A stretch of 34,809 bases of DNA from Nitrospirota bacterium (GTDB lineage Bacteria > Nitrospirota > Thermodesulfovibrionia > Thermodesulfovibrionales > UBA6898). The notes under the pieces were generated by a model. The model did no database searches. It was not told the origin of the DNA and saw nothing but the letters and a program-made list of their open reading frames with translations. Both the position numbers and the translations under genes were made by a program. Positions 17,127 through 25,404 of this stretch are shown piece after piece. Position 1 is the first letter of the stretch, and each line of letters opens with the position of its first letter. Location: the NCBI GenBank assembly GCA_003252075.1, contig QKDO01000038.1:1-34809 (forward strand), written 5' to 3'.

Positions 17127-18221
17127 ATGAGGATACTTCATACAGAGTGGTCTGACGGTCTTGGAGGACAGGAAAAGCGGGTCCTTGCCGAACTTTCCGG
17201 TATGGCCGGCCGAGGGCACGACCTTTTTCTGGTCTGCAGGACTGAGGCAAGGATCAGGGCAGAGGCAGAGCAAATGGGGATCAGGGTTTTTCCGCTGCCC
17301 CTGAAAAGCTCCTTTGATCTGTCGAGCATCCTGAAGCTCGGAAGACTCCTGAAGGAATACCGTATCGAGGTTGTCAACACGCACAGCGGCGTTGACTCAT
17401 GGATCGGTGCTCTTGCCGCAAAATTTGCAAATGTGCCCCTGCTGGTGAGGACGCGTCATCTGAACATCCCGCTCAGGAGGAACATCCTGAATTTTGTCCA
17501 CTATCTTCCCGACCTCTATATAACCTGCGGAGAGAATATGCGGCATACCCTTGTGGATACCTGCGGATTTCCCGCTGACAGGGTGGTCAGCATTCCCACG
17601 GGCGTGGACGAACGGTTTTTCGATGTGCAGCGAAACCCGGGAGAAAGAGCGCGTTACGGCCTATATGACCAAGTGCCTGTAGTCGTGAATGTGGGTATCC
17701 TCCGGCGCGTCAAGGGCCATGAAGTGACGTTGAAGGCGGCGAAGGCAGTGCTGCAATCAATCCCTGATGCGCGCTTCCTCATTGTTGGTGATGGACCTCT
17801 CCTGCAGTCGCTCGAAAAGATGACAGAAGATCTGGGGATAGATGAGGCGGTCATCTTTACCGGATTTGTCGATGATGTTGCGGGCATTTATGCATCTGCC
17901 GACGTGGCAGTGCTCAGCTCATGGTCTGAAGGCCTTCCGCAAAGCATGCTCCAGGCAATGGCAGCGGGCGTTCCCGTCGTTGCGACAAGAGTTGGTGGTG
18001 TGCCGGAGGTAATCGCGGACGGTCGGAACGGGATTCTGGTCGGAGCAGGCGAAGATAAGGCAATGGCCGAAGGTATTGTGAAGCTCCTCAGGGAAAAGAA
18101 TTTTGCCCATGGCCTGGCATTGAAGGCCCGGGAGACTGTCCGGGAAAAACATGCTATGGGGCAGACGATTCTGAAGACCGAACGTCTCTATCAGGACTTC
18201 CTTCGGCGAAAGAAGTCGTGA
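17127..18221 (+). CDS. Glycosyltransferase family 4 (GT-B)
   Basis: The 364-residue protein starts with RILHTEWSDGLGGQEKRV, the N-terminal acceptor-side GT-B motif. It has the GT4 nucleotide-sugar region VLSSWSEGLPQSMLQAMAAGVPVVATRVGGVPEVI near 265-300. The central VVNVGILRRVKGHEVTLKA and FLIVGDGPLLQSLE are typical hinge and donor-domain strands. It is cytoplasmic and transfers an unknown sugar during LPS core or O-antigen synthesis. It is closely similar in design to the gene at 19618 (shared RILHTE-GGQ-RV start, NTHSGVDSW versus ATHSSVDSW), suggesting an ancient duplication. A gap of about 240 bp follows, unusual in this operon. Confidence 0.9.
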   Translation: MRILHTEWSDGLGGQEKRVLAELSGMAGRGHDLFLVCRTEARIRAEAEQMGIRVFPLPLKSSFDLSSILKLGRLLKEYRIEVVNTHSGVDSWIGALAAKFANVPLLVRTRHLNIPLRRNILNFVHYLPDLYITCGENMRHTLVDTCGFPADRVVSIPTGVDERFFDVQRNPGERARYGLYDQVPVVVNVGILRRVKGHEVTLKAAKAVLQSIPDARFLIVGDGPLLQSLEKMTEDLGIDEAVIFTGFVDDVAGIYASADVAVLSSWSEGLPQSMLQAMAAGVPVVATRVGGVPEVIADGRNGILVGAGEDKAMAEGIVKLLREKNFAHGLALKARETVREKHAMGQTILKTERLYQDFLRRKKS

Positions 18222-18463
18222 TCACCAGGGTGCGTTTTCCTTTTATGAGAAACGCCGGATGCAGGACAGGATGCATGGGCGCGCCGCTGGTCTGGAGATA
18301 CCGAAAAAGCCCTTGTGGTGATGCAAATTGTATTGTTAACATATTCCGGCAGGGATCCGGATCAAGCACAGGAAAAAGCCTTCAGATCCGCAGGGTTGCG
18401 CCGGGTCTCCAGAGGCTTTTCCGCGGACCGCTGCGGCAACGAAGACAAACGACAAGGGAGTGC
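18222..18463 (+). other. Gap inside the glycan operon
   Basis: The frame of the next gene stays open back to 18218, but the extra ~82 residues (rich in Arg, Gly, Cys) do not look like a glycosyltransferase N-terminus. The real start has a ribosome binding site at 18464. The stretch includes an AT-rich patch (about 18327-18345) that could hold an internal promoter. Otherwise I see no gene. Confidence 0.4.
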
Positions 18464-19621
18464 ATGGCGAAAAATAGCCCCCCGGAAAAGATAACCGTGC
18501 TCCATCTCATGCATACGTATCTGCCGGAGGTAAACGGCGTTGCGCTGAACACCTATGCAATCCTGAAGGAGCTTTCCAAGACTGATGATATCGAGTCGAT
18601 TGTATTTGCTCCCTTTTCGAAACGGTCAGGCGACATCCCGCACTACGCTATCCCGCATAAGGTGATACGGTATTTCGCCCCGCCGTTCAAGAGGTTTTCT
18701 GTGGCTTTTGTTGTTCTGACCCAGCTTCTGAGGACGTACCTTGGCGAGAAGTTTGATGTTCTGCAGTGTCACGGCCCAGACCAGATTTACATCGGCGGCC
18801 TGTTCAAAAGGATTGTCCCGTCGGTTATGACCGTGGGAATGTTTCGCAATGACAGGATGTTCAGGGGGAGTTCCACAAAAATACGGAGATTGCGGTCAGG
18901 GCTGAAAAGAATGGACCGGATTGTCTCTATCAGCCCTGTCATTACGGGATTGCTGTCGGCATACGATACAGGACTGGGGGACAGGATCGTCGACCTGCCG
19001 CTCGGTATCGATCTCGACCATTATCGGAACGTTCCGGCCGGACCGATGGCGGGATATCCTTATATTCTCTACCTCGGGAGACTTACCGGCAGCAAGAGGG
19101 TGGATGTCCTCCTGAAGGCATTTTCGCGGGTCAAGGAGGCCATGCCGGAACTTTATCTGCACATACTTGGCGACGGTCCGCAGAGAGAAGAACTGACGGC
19201 ACTGTCAGGGCAGCTGGGGATAGCGAAGAATGTCCGGTTTTTCGGGGTTATCACGGGTGATGAAAAAATTGCCATGATGAAAGGGGCGGAACTCGTGGGC
19301 TTCCCGTCAGGAAGCGGCGAAGGGTTCCCCGGCGTGCTCCTGGAAGCCCTTGCATGCAACAAGATTGTCGTAGCCAATGATTATGCGACCGCCAAGGTCG
19401 TGATACGGGATGGCGAGACAGGTTTTATGTATGAGCGGGACAATGCCGGAGACATGGCCCGGCTGATCATGCATGTCCTGCAGAACAGGGAAATGATAGA
19501 GAAAAAGATGCTCCCTGCAATAATAGAGGAGGTTGAACGATACGACATTAAGAAAATTGCTGAGCAGTATCGCATCCTCTATAAAGATCTCGTATGGCCG
19601 CGGCAGGTAACAGGCCAGTGA
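18464..19621 (+). CDS. Glycosyltransferase family 4
   Basis: From ATG 18464, preceded by AAGGGAG, the protein has 385 residues. It has a GT4 N-terminal motif LHLMHTYLPEVNGVALNTYAILKEL. The donor-domain pattern is LYLGRLTGSKRVDVLLKAF, then LHILGDGPQREEL, then FPSGSGEGFPGVLLEALACNKIVVA. The E-x7-E retaining motif is present in EGFPGVLLE. The ORF is open to 18218, but that extension is judged non-coding. It overlaps the next gene's GTG by the sequence GTGA, a sign of translational coupling. The sugar specificity is unknown. Confidence 0.88.
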   Translation: MAKNSPPEKITVLHLMHTYLPEVNGVALNTYAILKELSKTDDIESIVFAPFSKRSGDIPHYAIPHKVIRYFAPPFKRFSVAFVVLTQLLRTYLGEKFDVLQCHGPDQIYIGGLFKRIVPSVMTVGMFRNDRMFRGSSTKIRRLRSGLKRMDRIVSISPVITGLLSAYDTGLGDRIVDLPLGIDLDHYRNVPAGPMAGYPYILYLGRLTGSKRVDVLLKAFSRVKEAMPELYLHILGDGPQREELTALSGQLGIAKNVRFFGVITGDEKIAMMKGAELVGFPSGSGEGFPGVLLEALACNKIVVANDYATAKVVIRDGETGFMYERDNAGDMARLIMHVLQNREMIEKKMLPAIIEEVERYDIKKIAEQYRILYKDLVWPRQVTGQ

Positions 19622-20694
19622 GGATCCTTCATACCGAGACCCTCAGGCGATGGGGCGGGCAGCAGAACCGTGTTCTTGTAGAGTCACAGGGGCTCAGTCA
19701 GAGAGGTCATACGGTGAGTATTGCCTGCAACAGGGGAAGTATTCTTGCAGGCAAGGCAAGGGATGCCGGTATCACGGTGTATGAACTCAACCTGGTAAAG
19801 CAGACGCACCCTTCGAACATCCTGAAATTAGTCCGGATAATCAGGGAGGAAGGCGTGGAGATTGTTGCGACGCACAGCTCGGTGGACAGCTGGGCAGGCG
19901 GCATTGCAGCAAAGCTCAGCGGACGAAAGCTCGTGAGATTCAGGCATAACCTCTATCCCGTCGGCACGGATCCGCTTACCCGGATGATCTATGCGGTGCC
20001 TGACTGCATTGTAGCGATAAGCAATGCGGTCAGAGATGTGCTTGTAACCCGTGGCATACGGAATGACAGGATAACGGTCATACATTCGTCTGTGGACGTC
20101 GACCGGTTTGGCGTTGGAGTTCAGGACATACGCGACGAACTGCGGCTTCCCCCGGAGACGGTCGTGATCGGCAACACCTCAACGTTCAAATCAGTGAAAG
20201 GGCTCACGTATCTTTTTTCCGCATTCAATGCCATATGCCGGAAGGTTCCCAGTGTACTGCTCCTTGCCGGCAGAATTGATGAGTCGGCAACGCATGTGTT
20301 CCTGCGTGATGTTGATGAGGATCTGCGCGACAGGGTCATCTTCCTGGGTCATCGTGAGGACATCCCGAGGGTGCTGAGAACCATAGATGTGTATGTCTAT
20401 CCGTCACTGCTGGAAGGGCTCGGCACCGCGCTCATCGAGGCCATGGCAGCAGAAAAGCCCGTGGTGGTGTCCGACATCCCGACCTTCCGATATTTTATCA
20501 GGGAGCGGGAAAACGGTCTGTTTTTCAATCCCCGGGACCCCGGGGGCATAGTCGAGAAAGTGCTGTGGCTTTTGCGCAACAGGGACGAGGCGGTCCGGAT
20601 CGGCAGGAATGCCAGAAAAACCGCGATAGATCAGTTCAGTCTCACGGCCATGATTGACCTGACAGAGTCCCTGTACGCGAAGATGCTTACGTGA
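19618..20694 (+). CDS. Glycosyltransferase family 4, paralogue of the gene at 17127
   Basis: The GTG at 19618 overlaps the upstream stop as GTGA and gives a protein starting RILHTETLRRWGGQQNRVL, matching its paralogue. An ATG at 19594 would add eight residues and has no better ribosome binding site. The protein is about 358 residues. The donor site is VYVYPSLLEGLGTALIEAMAAEKPVVVSDIPTFR, split here as VYVYPSLLEGLGTAL and IEAMAAEKPVVVSD. Conserved THSSVDSWAGGIAAK matches THSGVDSWIGALAAK of the gene at 17127. It is a retaining GT-B enzyme of LPS or O-antigen synthesis with unknown donor. Confidence 0.88.
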   Translation: MRILHTETLRRWGGQQNRVLVESQGLSQRGHTVSIACNRGSILAGKARDAGITVYELNLVKQTHPSNILKLVRIIREEGVEIVATHSSVDSWAGGIAAKLSGRKLVRFRHNLYPVGTDPLTRMIYAVPDCIVAISNAVRDVLVTRGIRNDRITVIHSSVDVDRFGVGVQDIRDELRLPPETVVIGNTSTFKSVKGLTYLFSAFNAICRKVPSVLLLAGRIDESATHVFLRDVDEDLRDRVIFLGHREDIPRVLRTIDVYVYPSLLEGLGTALIEAMAAEKPVVVSDIPTFRYFIRERENGLFFNPRDPGGIVEKVLWLLRNRDEAVRIGRNARKTAIDQFSLTAMIDLTESLYAKMLT

Positions 20695-20823
20695 GGGGCT
20701 GTTATCATTAAGGTAGAACATAACGCAGTCTCCTGTCATCTCGATGAGGAGATTTCCCGATCCTTTGAGAGGCTCTGCGGACTTCTTTCCCGTCAGCCGG
20801 ATCTGCTCAGACCGGAAAAAGGC

Positions 20824-21483
20824 ATGGAGGGCGACAGGCAGGAACAGCTGCAGAAATACGGCTTCAAACTCTATTCGACGGTAAGAAATACCACCTTGTT
20901 CTACGACGCCGCTGATGACTGCTTTTATAAAATCCTCCATCCGCTGACCATGAAACGCAGGACAGTTGCGCTATTTACCGACCGCACGGAAAAGATCTAC
21001 CGGACATGGCGTATTCTCGTTGCGCAGGGCATCAAAATGCCGGAGATACTCTGCTACGGAACGATCAGGCAGGGCAGGTTGCCTTTTTTTGCTGTGAGGC
21101 GGGTGCAAGGCAGATCGCTGTACGATCTGCTGGTCAGGGAGCAGGAAAAGCTTCGTTCGGCGATATATTACCAGGCAATCGACGAGATCGCGAAAGTTCA
21201 TGCTGCCGGATACTGGCTGGGGGATGCCCATCTCTCCCATATCTTTGTTGATGGTGAAGAAATCACCGGGTTTATTGACATAGACAGTTTCCGGCGGAAC
21301 AGGGTATTTCGCCACCGGCATTTTGCCAAGGACCTTGCCGGCATGAATCATCCGCGGCTTCCGATGGAAGACGCGGAAAAGCGCCTTCTCCTTGACTACT
21401 ACATGGACAAAACCGGGATCATAAAACCGGCAGCGTTTTGCGATCTCGTATGTCACTATACCAGGCGGCGATGGACAGCGTAA
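20824..21483 (+). CDS. LPS-kinase-like (Kdo/WaaP, InaA-like) protein
   Basis: From ATG 20824 this is a 219-residue protein with a small protein-kinase-like fold. A candidate ATP lysine is K36 (FYKIL), a hinge lies near residue 92 (RRVQGRSLYDLL), the catalytic-loop GDAHLSH is at 133-139, and FIDIDSF (150-156) is DFG-like. These fit enzymes that phosphorylate core sugars of LPS. The ATG has no ribosome binding site, whereas the frame stays open back to 20695 with a protein-like sequence (KVEHNAVSCHLDEEISRSFE). A GAGGGG lies before ATC/ATT codons at 20704/20707. The true start may therefore be non-AUG, giving about 258 residues. It overlaps the next gene slightly. Confidence 0.75.
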   Translation: MEGDRQEQLQKYGFKLYSTVRNTTLFYDAADDCFYKILHPLTMKRRTVALFTDRTEKIYRTWRILVAQGIKMPEILCYGTIRQGRLPFFAVRRVQGRSLYDLLVREQEKLRSAIYYQAIDEIAKVHAAGYWLGDAHLSHIFVDGEEITGFIDIDSFRRNRVFRHRHFAKDLAGMNHPRLPMEDAEKRLLLDYYMDKTGIIKPAAFCDLVCHYTRRRWTA

Positions 21484-22238
21484 GCGTTATCATACCGGTG
21501 CATAACAAGCTTGACGTTACCCTGAGGTGCATCGGGCATATTCGGGATCAGAACAGCGGGGGGGCTTACGAGATCATCGTAGTGGACAACGGATCGACTG
21601 ATGCGACCGAAGGGACCTTGTCGCGTAGCGGAGATATCATGTATATCAGGAACAGGAAAAACCTGGGGCTGTCAAAGGCCTACAATCTTGCTGCAGACAT
21701 TGCCCGGCATGAGACCCTCTGCTTTATGCATAATGATGTCGTTGTCTTCGGGAAGGACTGGTTGAAGAAGCTAGAGGATTTTATGCAGCAGGATGCCCGC
21801 AGCGGAATCGTCGGCCTGTACGGGGCACGGACAATTCGGCGTGACGGGAGTTTCAGGGGCAGGACCATTCTGCATGCAGAATGGGGAGCTTCTTCCCTGC
21901 GCAAGGAATGGGAGAAGGTGGCGGTTGTCGATGGACTGCTGCTAGCCGTGAGGAAACCGGTACTCAAGGAGATAGGGGGCTTTGACGAAGGGTATACGCT
22001 GCACTACTATGACAAGGACATTTCAATGAGAGCCCTTACGCGGCATATGAGCAATTATGTCCTGAATATCCCTTTCGAGCATCAGTCCGGCACCAGCAGG
22101 AAGGCGATCAGGAAAGACGACCAGATCAGGGAAGAAGGCCGTCTGAGGTTCATCAATGTCTGGAAGAGGTATCTTCCGGCTGATGTCAGTACATGGAGAG
22201 AAAAACTGGGGTATCTCTTTAGAACCGGCAAAGGGTAG
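21471..22238 (+). CDS. Glycosyltransferase family 2
   Basis: With the ATG at 21471 the product has 255 residues and starts directly with VSVIIPVHNKLDVTLRC, the GT-A opening. Nucleotide-binding VDNGSTDAT and the DXD-like region HNDVVVFG follow. GGFDEGYTLHYYDKDISMRA supplies the catalytic Asp region. Upstream in-frame starts (21438, 21450) lie deeper inside the kinase gene and are less likely. It is an inverting transferase using a nucleotide sugar, probably attaching rhamnose-like or other O-antigen residues; the specificity is unknown. It overlaps the kinase gene by 13 bp. Confidence 0.88.
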   Translation: MDSVSVIIPVHNKLDVTLRCIGHIRDQNSGGAYEIIVVDNGSTDATEGTLSRSGDIMYIRNRKNLGLSKAYNLAADIARHETLCFMHNDVVVFGKDWLKKLEDFMQQDARSGIVGLYGARTIRRDGSFRGRTILHAEWGASSLRKEWEKVAVVDGLLLAVRKPVLKEIGGFDEGYTLHYYDKDISMRALTRHMSNYVLNIPFEHQSGTSRKAIRKDDQIREEGRLRFINVWKRYLPADVSTWREKLGYLFRTGKG

Positions 22239-22254
22239 GTGCGCAATCTTTTCT

Positions 22255-23376
22255 ATGGAAAAACGGGTGTTCAATATCCTCCATGTAATAAGCAGACTGC
22301 CGGTCGGCGGCGTGGAGCACATGGTTCTGAAGATAGTGCAGGGTTATGACGCTGCGCGTTTCCGTGTAATCGTCTGCTGCATCCGAGAAGGCGGAGAGAT
22401 CGCGGATGAACTGCAGCGGCGGGGGTTCACAGTCTTCGTACTCGGGCGGATGCAGGGCAGGGGCTTCGACGGGGGTGCGGTGAGGGATATTTACCGTCTC
22501 ATAAAAAAAGAGCGGATAGACATACTCAGAACGCATCAGTATCACGCGAATCTCTACGGGCGTATCGCGGGAGCCCTCGCGCGCGTGCCGGTCATCATCC
22601 CTTCTTTTCATAACCTTTACCGTTCTCCCGAAAAACCGAAGATGCACCGGAGAGTCTTCAATTATCTTCTCAGTTACCTGTCCGACCGTCTGGTTGCGGT
22701 CTCGCAGGCCGTTGCCGACGACGTGACACGGTATGACCGGGCAATCCCTGAAAAAATGACGGTGATCCATAACGGGGTTGTGCCGGAAAAGTTCAATATT
22801 GATGTCAGCAAAGAAGACGCCCGGAAGGGGCTTGGTCTTCCGGCAGGGGGATTTTTCATCGGCAATGCCGGCCGGCTCGCTGAGCAGAAAGGGCAGGAAT
22901 ACCTCATCAGGGCAGCGGCGGGGCTTGGCGCGCAGGTTGTGATCGCGGGGGACGGCCCGCTGCGGGCAGAGCTTGCGGCAGTTGCTGAAGAGAACCATGT
23001 CGCCTGCACCTTCCTCGGCATGCTGAGCCACGAATCCATGCCTCTGTTCATGCGGTCTCTTGACATCTTCTGTTTCCCCTCGATCTGGGAGGGTATGCCC
23101 TCGGCCCTTGCCGAAGCGCTCACTGCCGGTCTTCCGGTGGTCGCATCCGATATCTCTCCGAACAGGGAAGTGGTGGGAGATGCGGGCATGCTGTTCCCAC
23201 CCTGCGATGCGACGAGGCTCAGGGAGGTGCTGGCTGCGCTTATGGGCAGCCCCGGGCAGTTGCACGCCTTGCGCCGAAAGGCTGCAGCGCGGGCAGGGCT
23301 TTTTTCGATAGGAAGAACGGTCAGGGCATATGAAGAGTTGTTCGAAGAAGTGCTGCGCAGTAAGGGCCTCGTATGA
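22255..23376 (+). CDS. Glycosyltransferase family 4
   Basis: Starting at ATG 22255 the protein has 373 residues and opens with FNILHVISRLPVGGVEHMVLK. An in-frame start at 22156 lies inside the upstream gene and is unlikely. The GT4 donor site is FPSIWEGMPSALAEALTAGL followed by PVVASDISPNREVV. FIGNAGRLAEQKGQEYLI is the hinge strand. Similar enzymes act in capsule and exopolysaccharide synthesis. The stop overlaps the next ATG as ATGA, showing tight coupling. Confidence 0.88.
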   Translation: MEKRVFNILHVISRLPVGGVEHMVLKIVQGYDAARFRVIVCCIREGGEIADELQRRGFTVFVLGRMQGRGFDGGAVRDIYRLIKKERIDILRTHQYHANLYGRIAGALARVPVIIPSFHNLYRSPEKPKMHRRVFNYLLSYLSDRLVAVSQAVADDVTRYDRAIPEKMTVIHNGVVPEKFNIDVSKEDARKGLGLPAGGFFIGNAGRLAEQKGQEYLIRAAAGLGAQVVIAGDGPLRAELAAVAEENHVACTFLGMLSHESMPLFMRSLDIFCFPSIWEGMPSALAEALTAGLPVVASDISPNREVVGDAGMLFPPCDATRLREVLAALMGSPGQLHALRRKAAARAGLFSIGRTVRAYEELFEEVLRSKGLV

Positions 23377-24356
23377 AACCATACCGGATCCTTCTGATCG
23401 CTGCCTTCGGTGATCCCTGGAATGACAGCTGGTTCTACAAAGCCGGATTTGAGCAGAACGGCCACACGGTCGTTGCGTATGATCCGAAGGGCAAGGCGGA
23501 CGCGATCGCCGAAATCCTCGCGCTGGTCCGCGATTTCCGCCCGGATATCGCCCTCCACACCAAGGACGAACTCCCTGCCGCGGATTTTCAGATGTTGCAG
23601 CAGCGGGTGAAGATCATACAGTGGTATCCTGATCCCGTGATTCCCGACTGGCTGCCTGATTACGTTAGGGCCTGTGACATTTTCTTTACCATGTCCGCGG
23701 GGCTGGTTGATGATTTCCGGAGGCTGAATGAGCGAAGCTACTGGCTTACTCAGGCATTCGAGCCGTCTGTATTCACGGTGCATACGATCAGCGAGGCAGA
23801 CCGGAGAGCGTTTTCCGCGGACATCACCTTTGTCGGCAACCTCGGATCGAAAGTGCAATATGCACCGCGCAGAAGTTTCCTTGCACGGATCGTGAGGGAA
23901 GGGATGGCACTGAAGTGGTGGGGACCGAGGCTCCCGTGGAAGCTTTCCAATCTGCCGCTGTTGTACGGCAGGGTCGGCAGGGCCTATGGCGGGAGTTTTG
24001 TCTGGGGTGAAGAGCATGCCAAGATCGCACGTCTCTCAAAAATCTACCTTGGTTTTGATTCCCAGCCGCATATCAGGAAATCCATGAGCGAACGGATGTA
24101 TATCGCGGTGGGATGCGGCGCGTTTTATCTTTGCCGGCATGTCCCCGGCATTGAGGAGGTGCTTGTCCCTGACCGGGAGATTGTCACCTTCCATACCGAA
24201 GACGAGATGATCGACAAGATCCGGTTCTATCTGCCGAAAGATGATCTGCGGAAAAAGATCGCGGATGCCGGGCGGGAAAGGGTATTGAGGGACCATGTCT
24301 ACGAGGTTAGAATACGCGAGATGTGCCGCATGATCGAAGAGGCGGGGATATTGTGA
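23373..24356 (+). CDS. CgeB-like glycosyltransferase family 1 protein
   Basis: The 327-residue protein has a Rossmann-like N-terminus (YRILLIAAFGDPWNDSWFYKAGFEQNGH). A mid-region QWYPDPVIPDWL and a C-terminal GT-B-like part follow (FVGNLGSK near 153, then GFDSQPHIRKSMSERMYIAVGCGAFYL). This is the pattern of the CgeB/DUF3880 group, named after a Bacillus spore-crust protein but widespread in glycan clusters. It starts with the ATGA overlap and is followed one base later by another transferase. The donor and acceptor are unknown. Confidence 0.82.
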   Translation: MKPYRILLIAAFGDPWNDSWFYKAGFEQNGHTVVAYDPKGKADAIAEILALVRDFRPDIALHTKDELPAADFQMLQQRVKIIQWYPDPVIPDWLPDYVRACDIFFTMSAGLVDDFRRLNERSYWLTQAFEPSVFTVHTISEADRRAFSADITFVGNLGSKVQYAPRRSFLARIVREGMALKWWGPRLPWKLSNLPLLYGRVGRAYGGSFVWGEEHAKIARLSKIYLGFDSQPHIRKSMSERMYIAVGCGAFYLCRHVPGIEEVLVPDREIVTFHTEDEMIDKIRFYLPKDDLRKKIADAGRERVLRDHVYEVRIREMCRMIEEAGIL

Positions 24357-24357
24357 G

Positions 24358-25404
24358 ATGCTGAAGATCGGGCTTGCCACAACCATGGAGGACAATGCGC
24401 CGTCCTATCATCTCCGGTTCAGGAGCGTGCTCAATGCACTGCAGCGTGAAGCAAAGGTGCAATGCCATGATATTATCCAAAAGGCTTTCCTCGGCCAGCG
24501 CAGGCGATGCTCGTTCAGGGACGATCAGGATATTATTCTCATTGCACGTGTCCGCAACCTTGAGCACCTTAAGCGCATTTTCGGCTTCGCTGAATCACGG
24601 GGGCTCCCTGTTGTCTATGAGACAGACGACTTGCTCCTCTGTGACCGCAGGAGCAATGCCCCTGCTGAGCGGGCCGGCGAGCTGGCCGATTATTTGAGGC
24701 TTTCTGCCGGTATCGTCACCTCAACACCCTATCTTGCGGACCAGCTGAGAATACATAACGGGCAGACCGTCGTGTTTCCGAACCTGCTCGACCCTGCGAT
24801 CTGGGATATCCGCGTGCCGGTAAGGGCTGGGGAGACAAAACCGCTGAAGATCTGCTGCATCGGCACGGGTCTCATGCATGAAAATCTTTCGCTCATCGTC
24901 CCTGCAATGGAGCATTGTGCGGAGCGGTACCGCGAAGACGTCATCTTCTGTCTCTGGGGCAATGCGAAATATCTTGATGAACGGGTTAAAAAGATGAAAA
25001 ATGTTACAATTTTCGATAAAAAGATGCCCTACAAAGCCTTTTCCCGAAAACTTCAGCATGCATCGTATGACCTTGGCGTCGTGCCCCTCAGCGACCTGCA
25101 GTTCAACCGCGCCAAGAGCAACATAAAATACCTCGAGTATGCCGTTTCCGGAATCCCAGCGATCTTATCCCGGGTAGAGGCATATGCCGGGCTTTCTCAC
25201 GGCGAAACCTGCCTGCTTGTCGAGAATGACCCCGATGCGTGGATGCAGGAGATCTGCAGAATGGTGGAAGACCGCGGACTGAGAACGGGGTGTGCGGAAA
25301 GGGCCTACGACGATGTCAGCAGCAGGTTCGTCCTGAATGATGCATGGGCGCAGAAATATTTCTCTATCTTGGAGAAGGTGGTTGGCAGAACAGAAGCCCT
25401 ATAG
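24358..25404 (+). CDS. Glycosyltransferase family 1/4-like protein
   Basis: This 348-residue GT-B-type protein has a short N-terminal domain with YETDDLLL (about 84-91) and a donor-domain strand ICCIGTGLMHENLS. The VVPLSDLQFNRAKSNIKYLEYAVSGIPAIL stretch is typical of transferases that follow CgeB-like genes. YETDD is a recurrent motif in such proteins. It starts one base after the preceding stop. It probably works with the CgeB-like protein on a branched sugar, which is inference from adjacency. Confidence 0.8.
   Translation: MLKIGLATTMEDNAPSYHLRFRSVLNALQREAKVQCHDIIQKAFLGQRRRCSFRDDQDIILIARVRNLEHLKRIFGFAESRGLPVVYETDDLLLCDRRSNAPAERAGELADYLRLSAGIVTSTPYLADQLRIHNGQTVVFPNLLDPAIWDIRVPVRAGETKPLKICCIGTGLMHENLSLIVPAMEHCAERYREDVIFCLWGNAKYLDERVKKMKNVTIFDKKMPYKAFSRKLQHASYDLGVVPLSDLQFNRAKSNIKYLEYAVSGIPAILSRVEAYAGLSHGETCLLVENDPDAWMQEICRMVEDRGLRTGCAERAYDDVSSRFVLNDAWAQKYFSILEKVVGRTEAL

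Noticed and set aside
22674-24017. 447-codon minus-strand frame opposite two glycosyltransferases
   Set aside because: High-GC codon bias on the plus strand keeps this frame open. The translation is low in motifs and rich in Pro/Arg/Ser.
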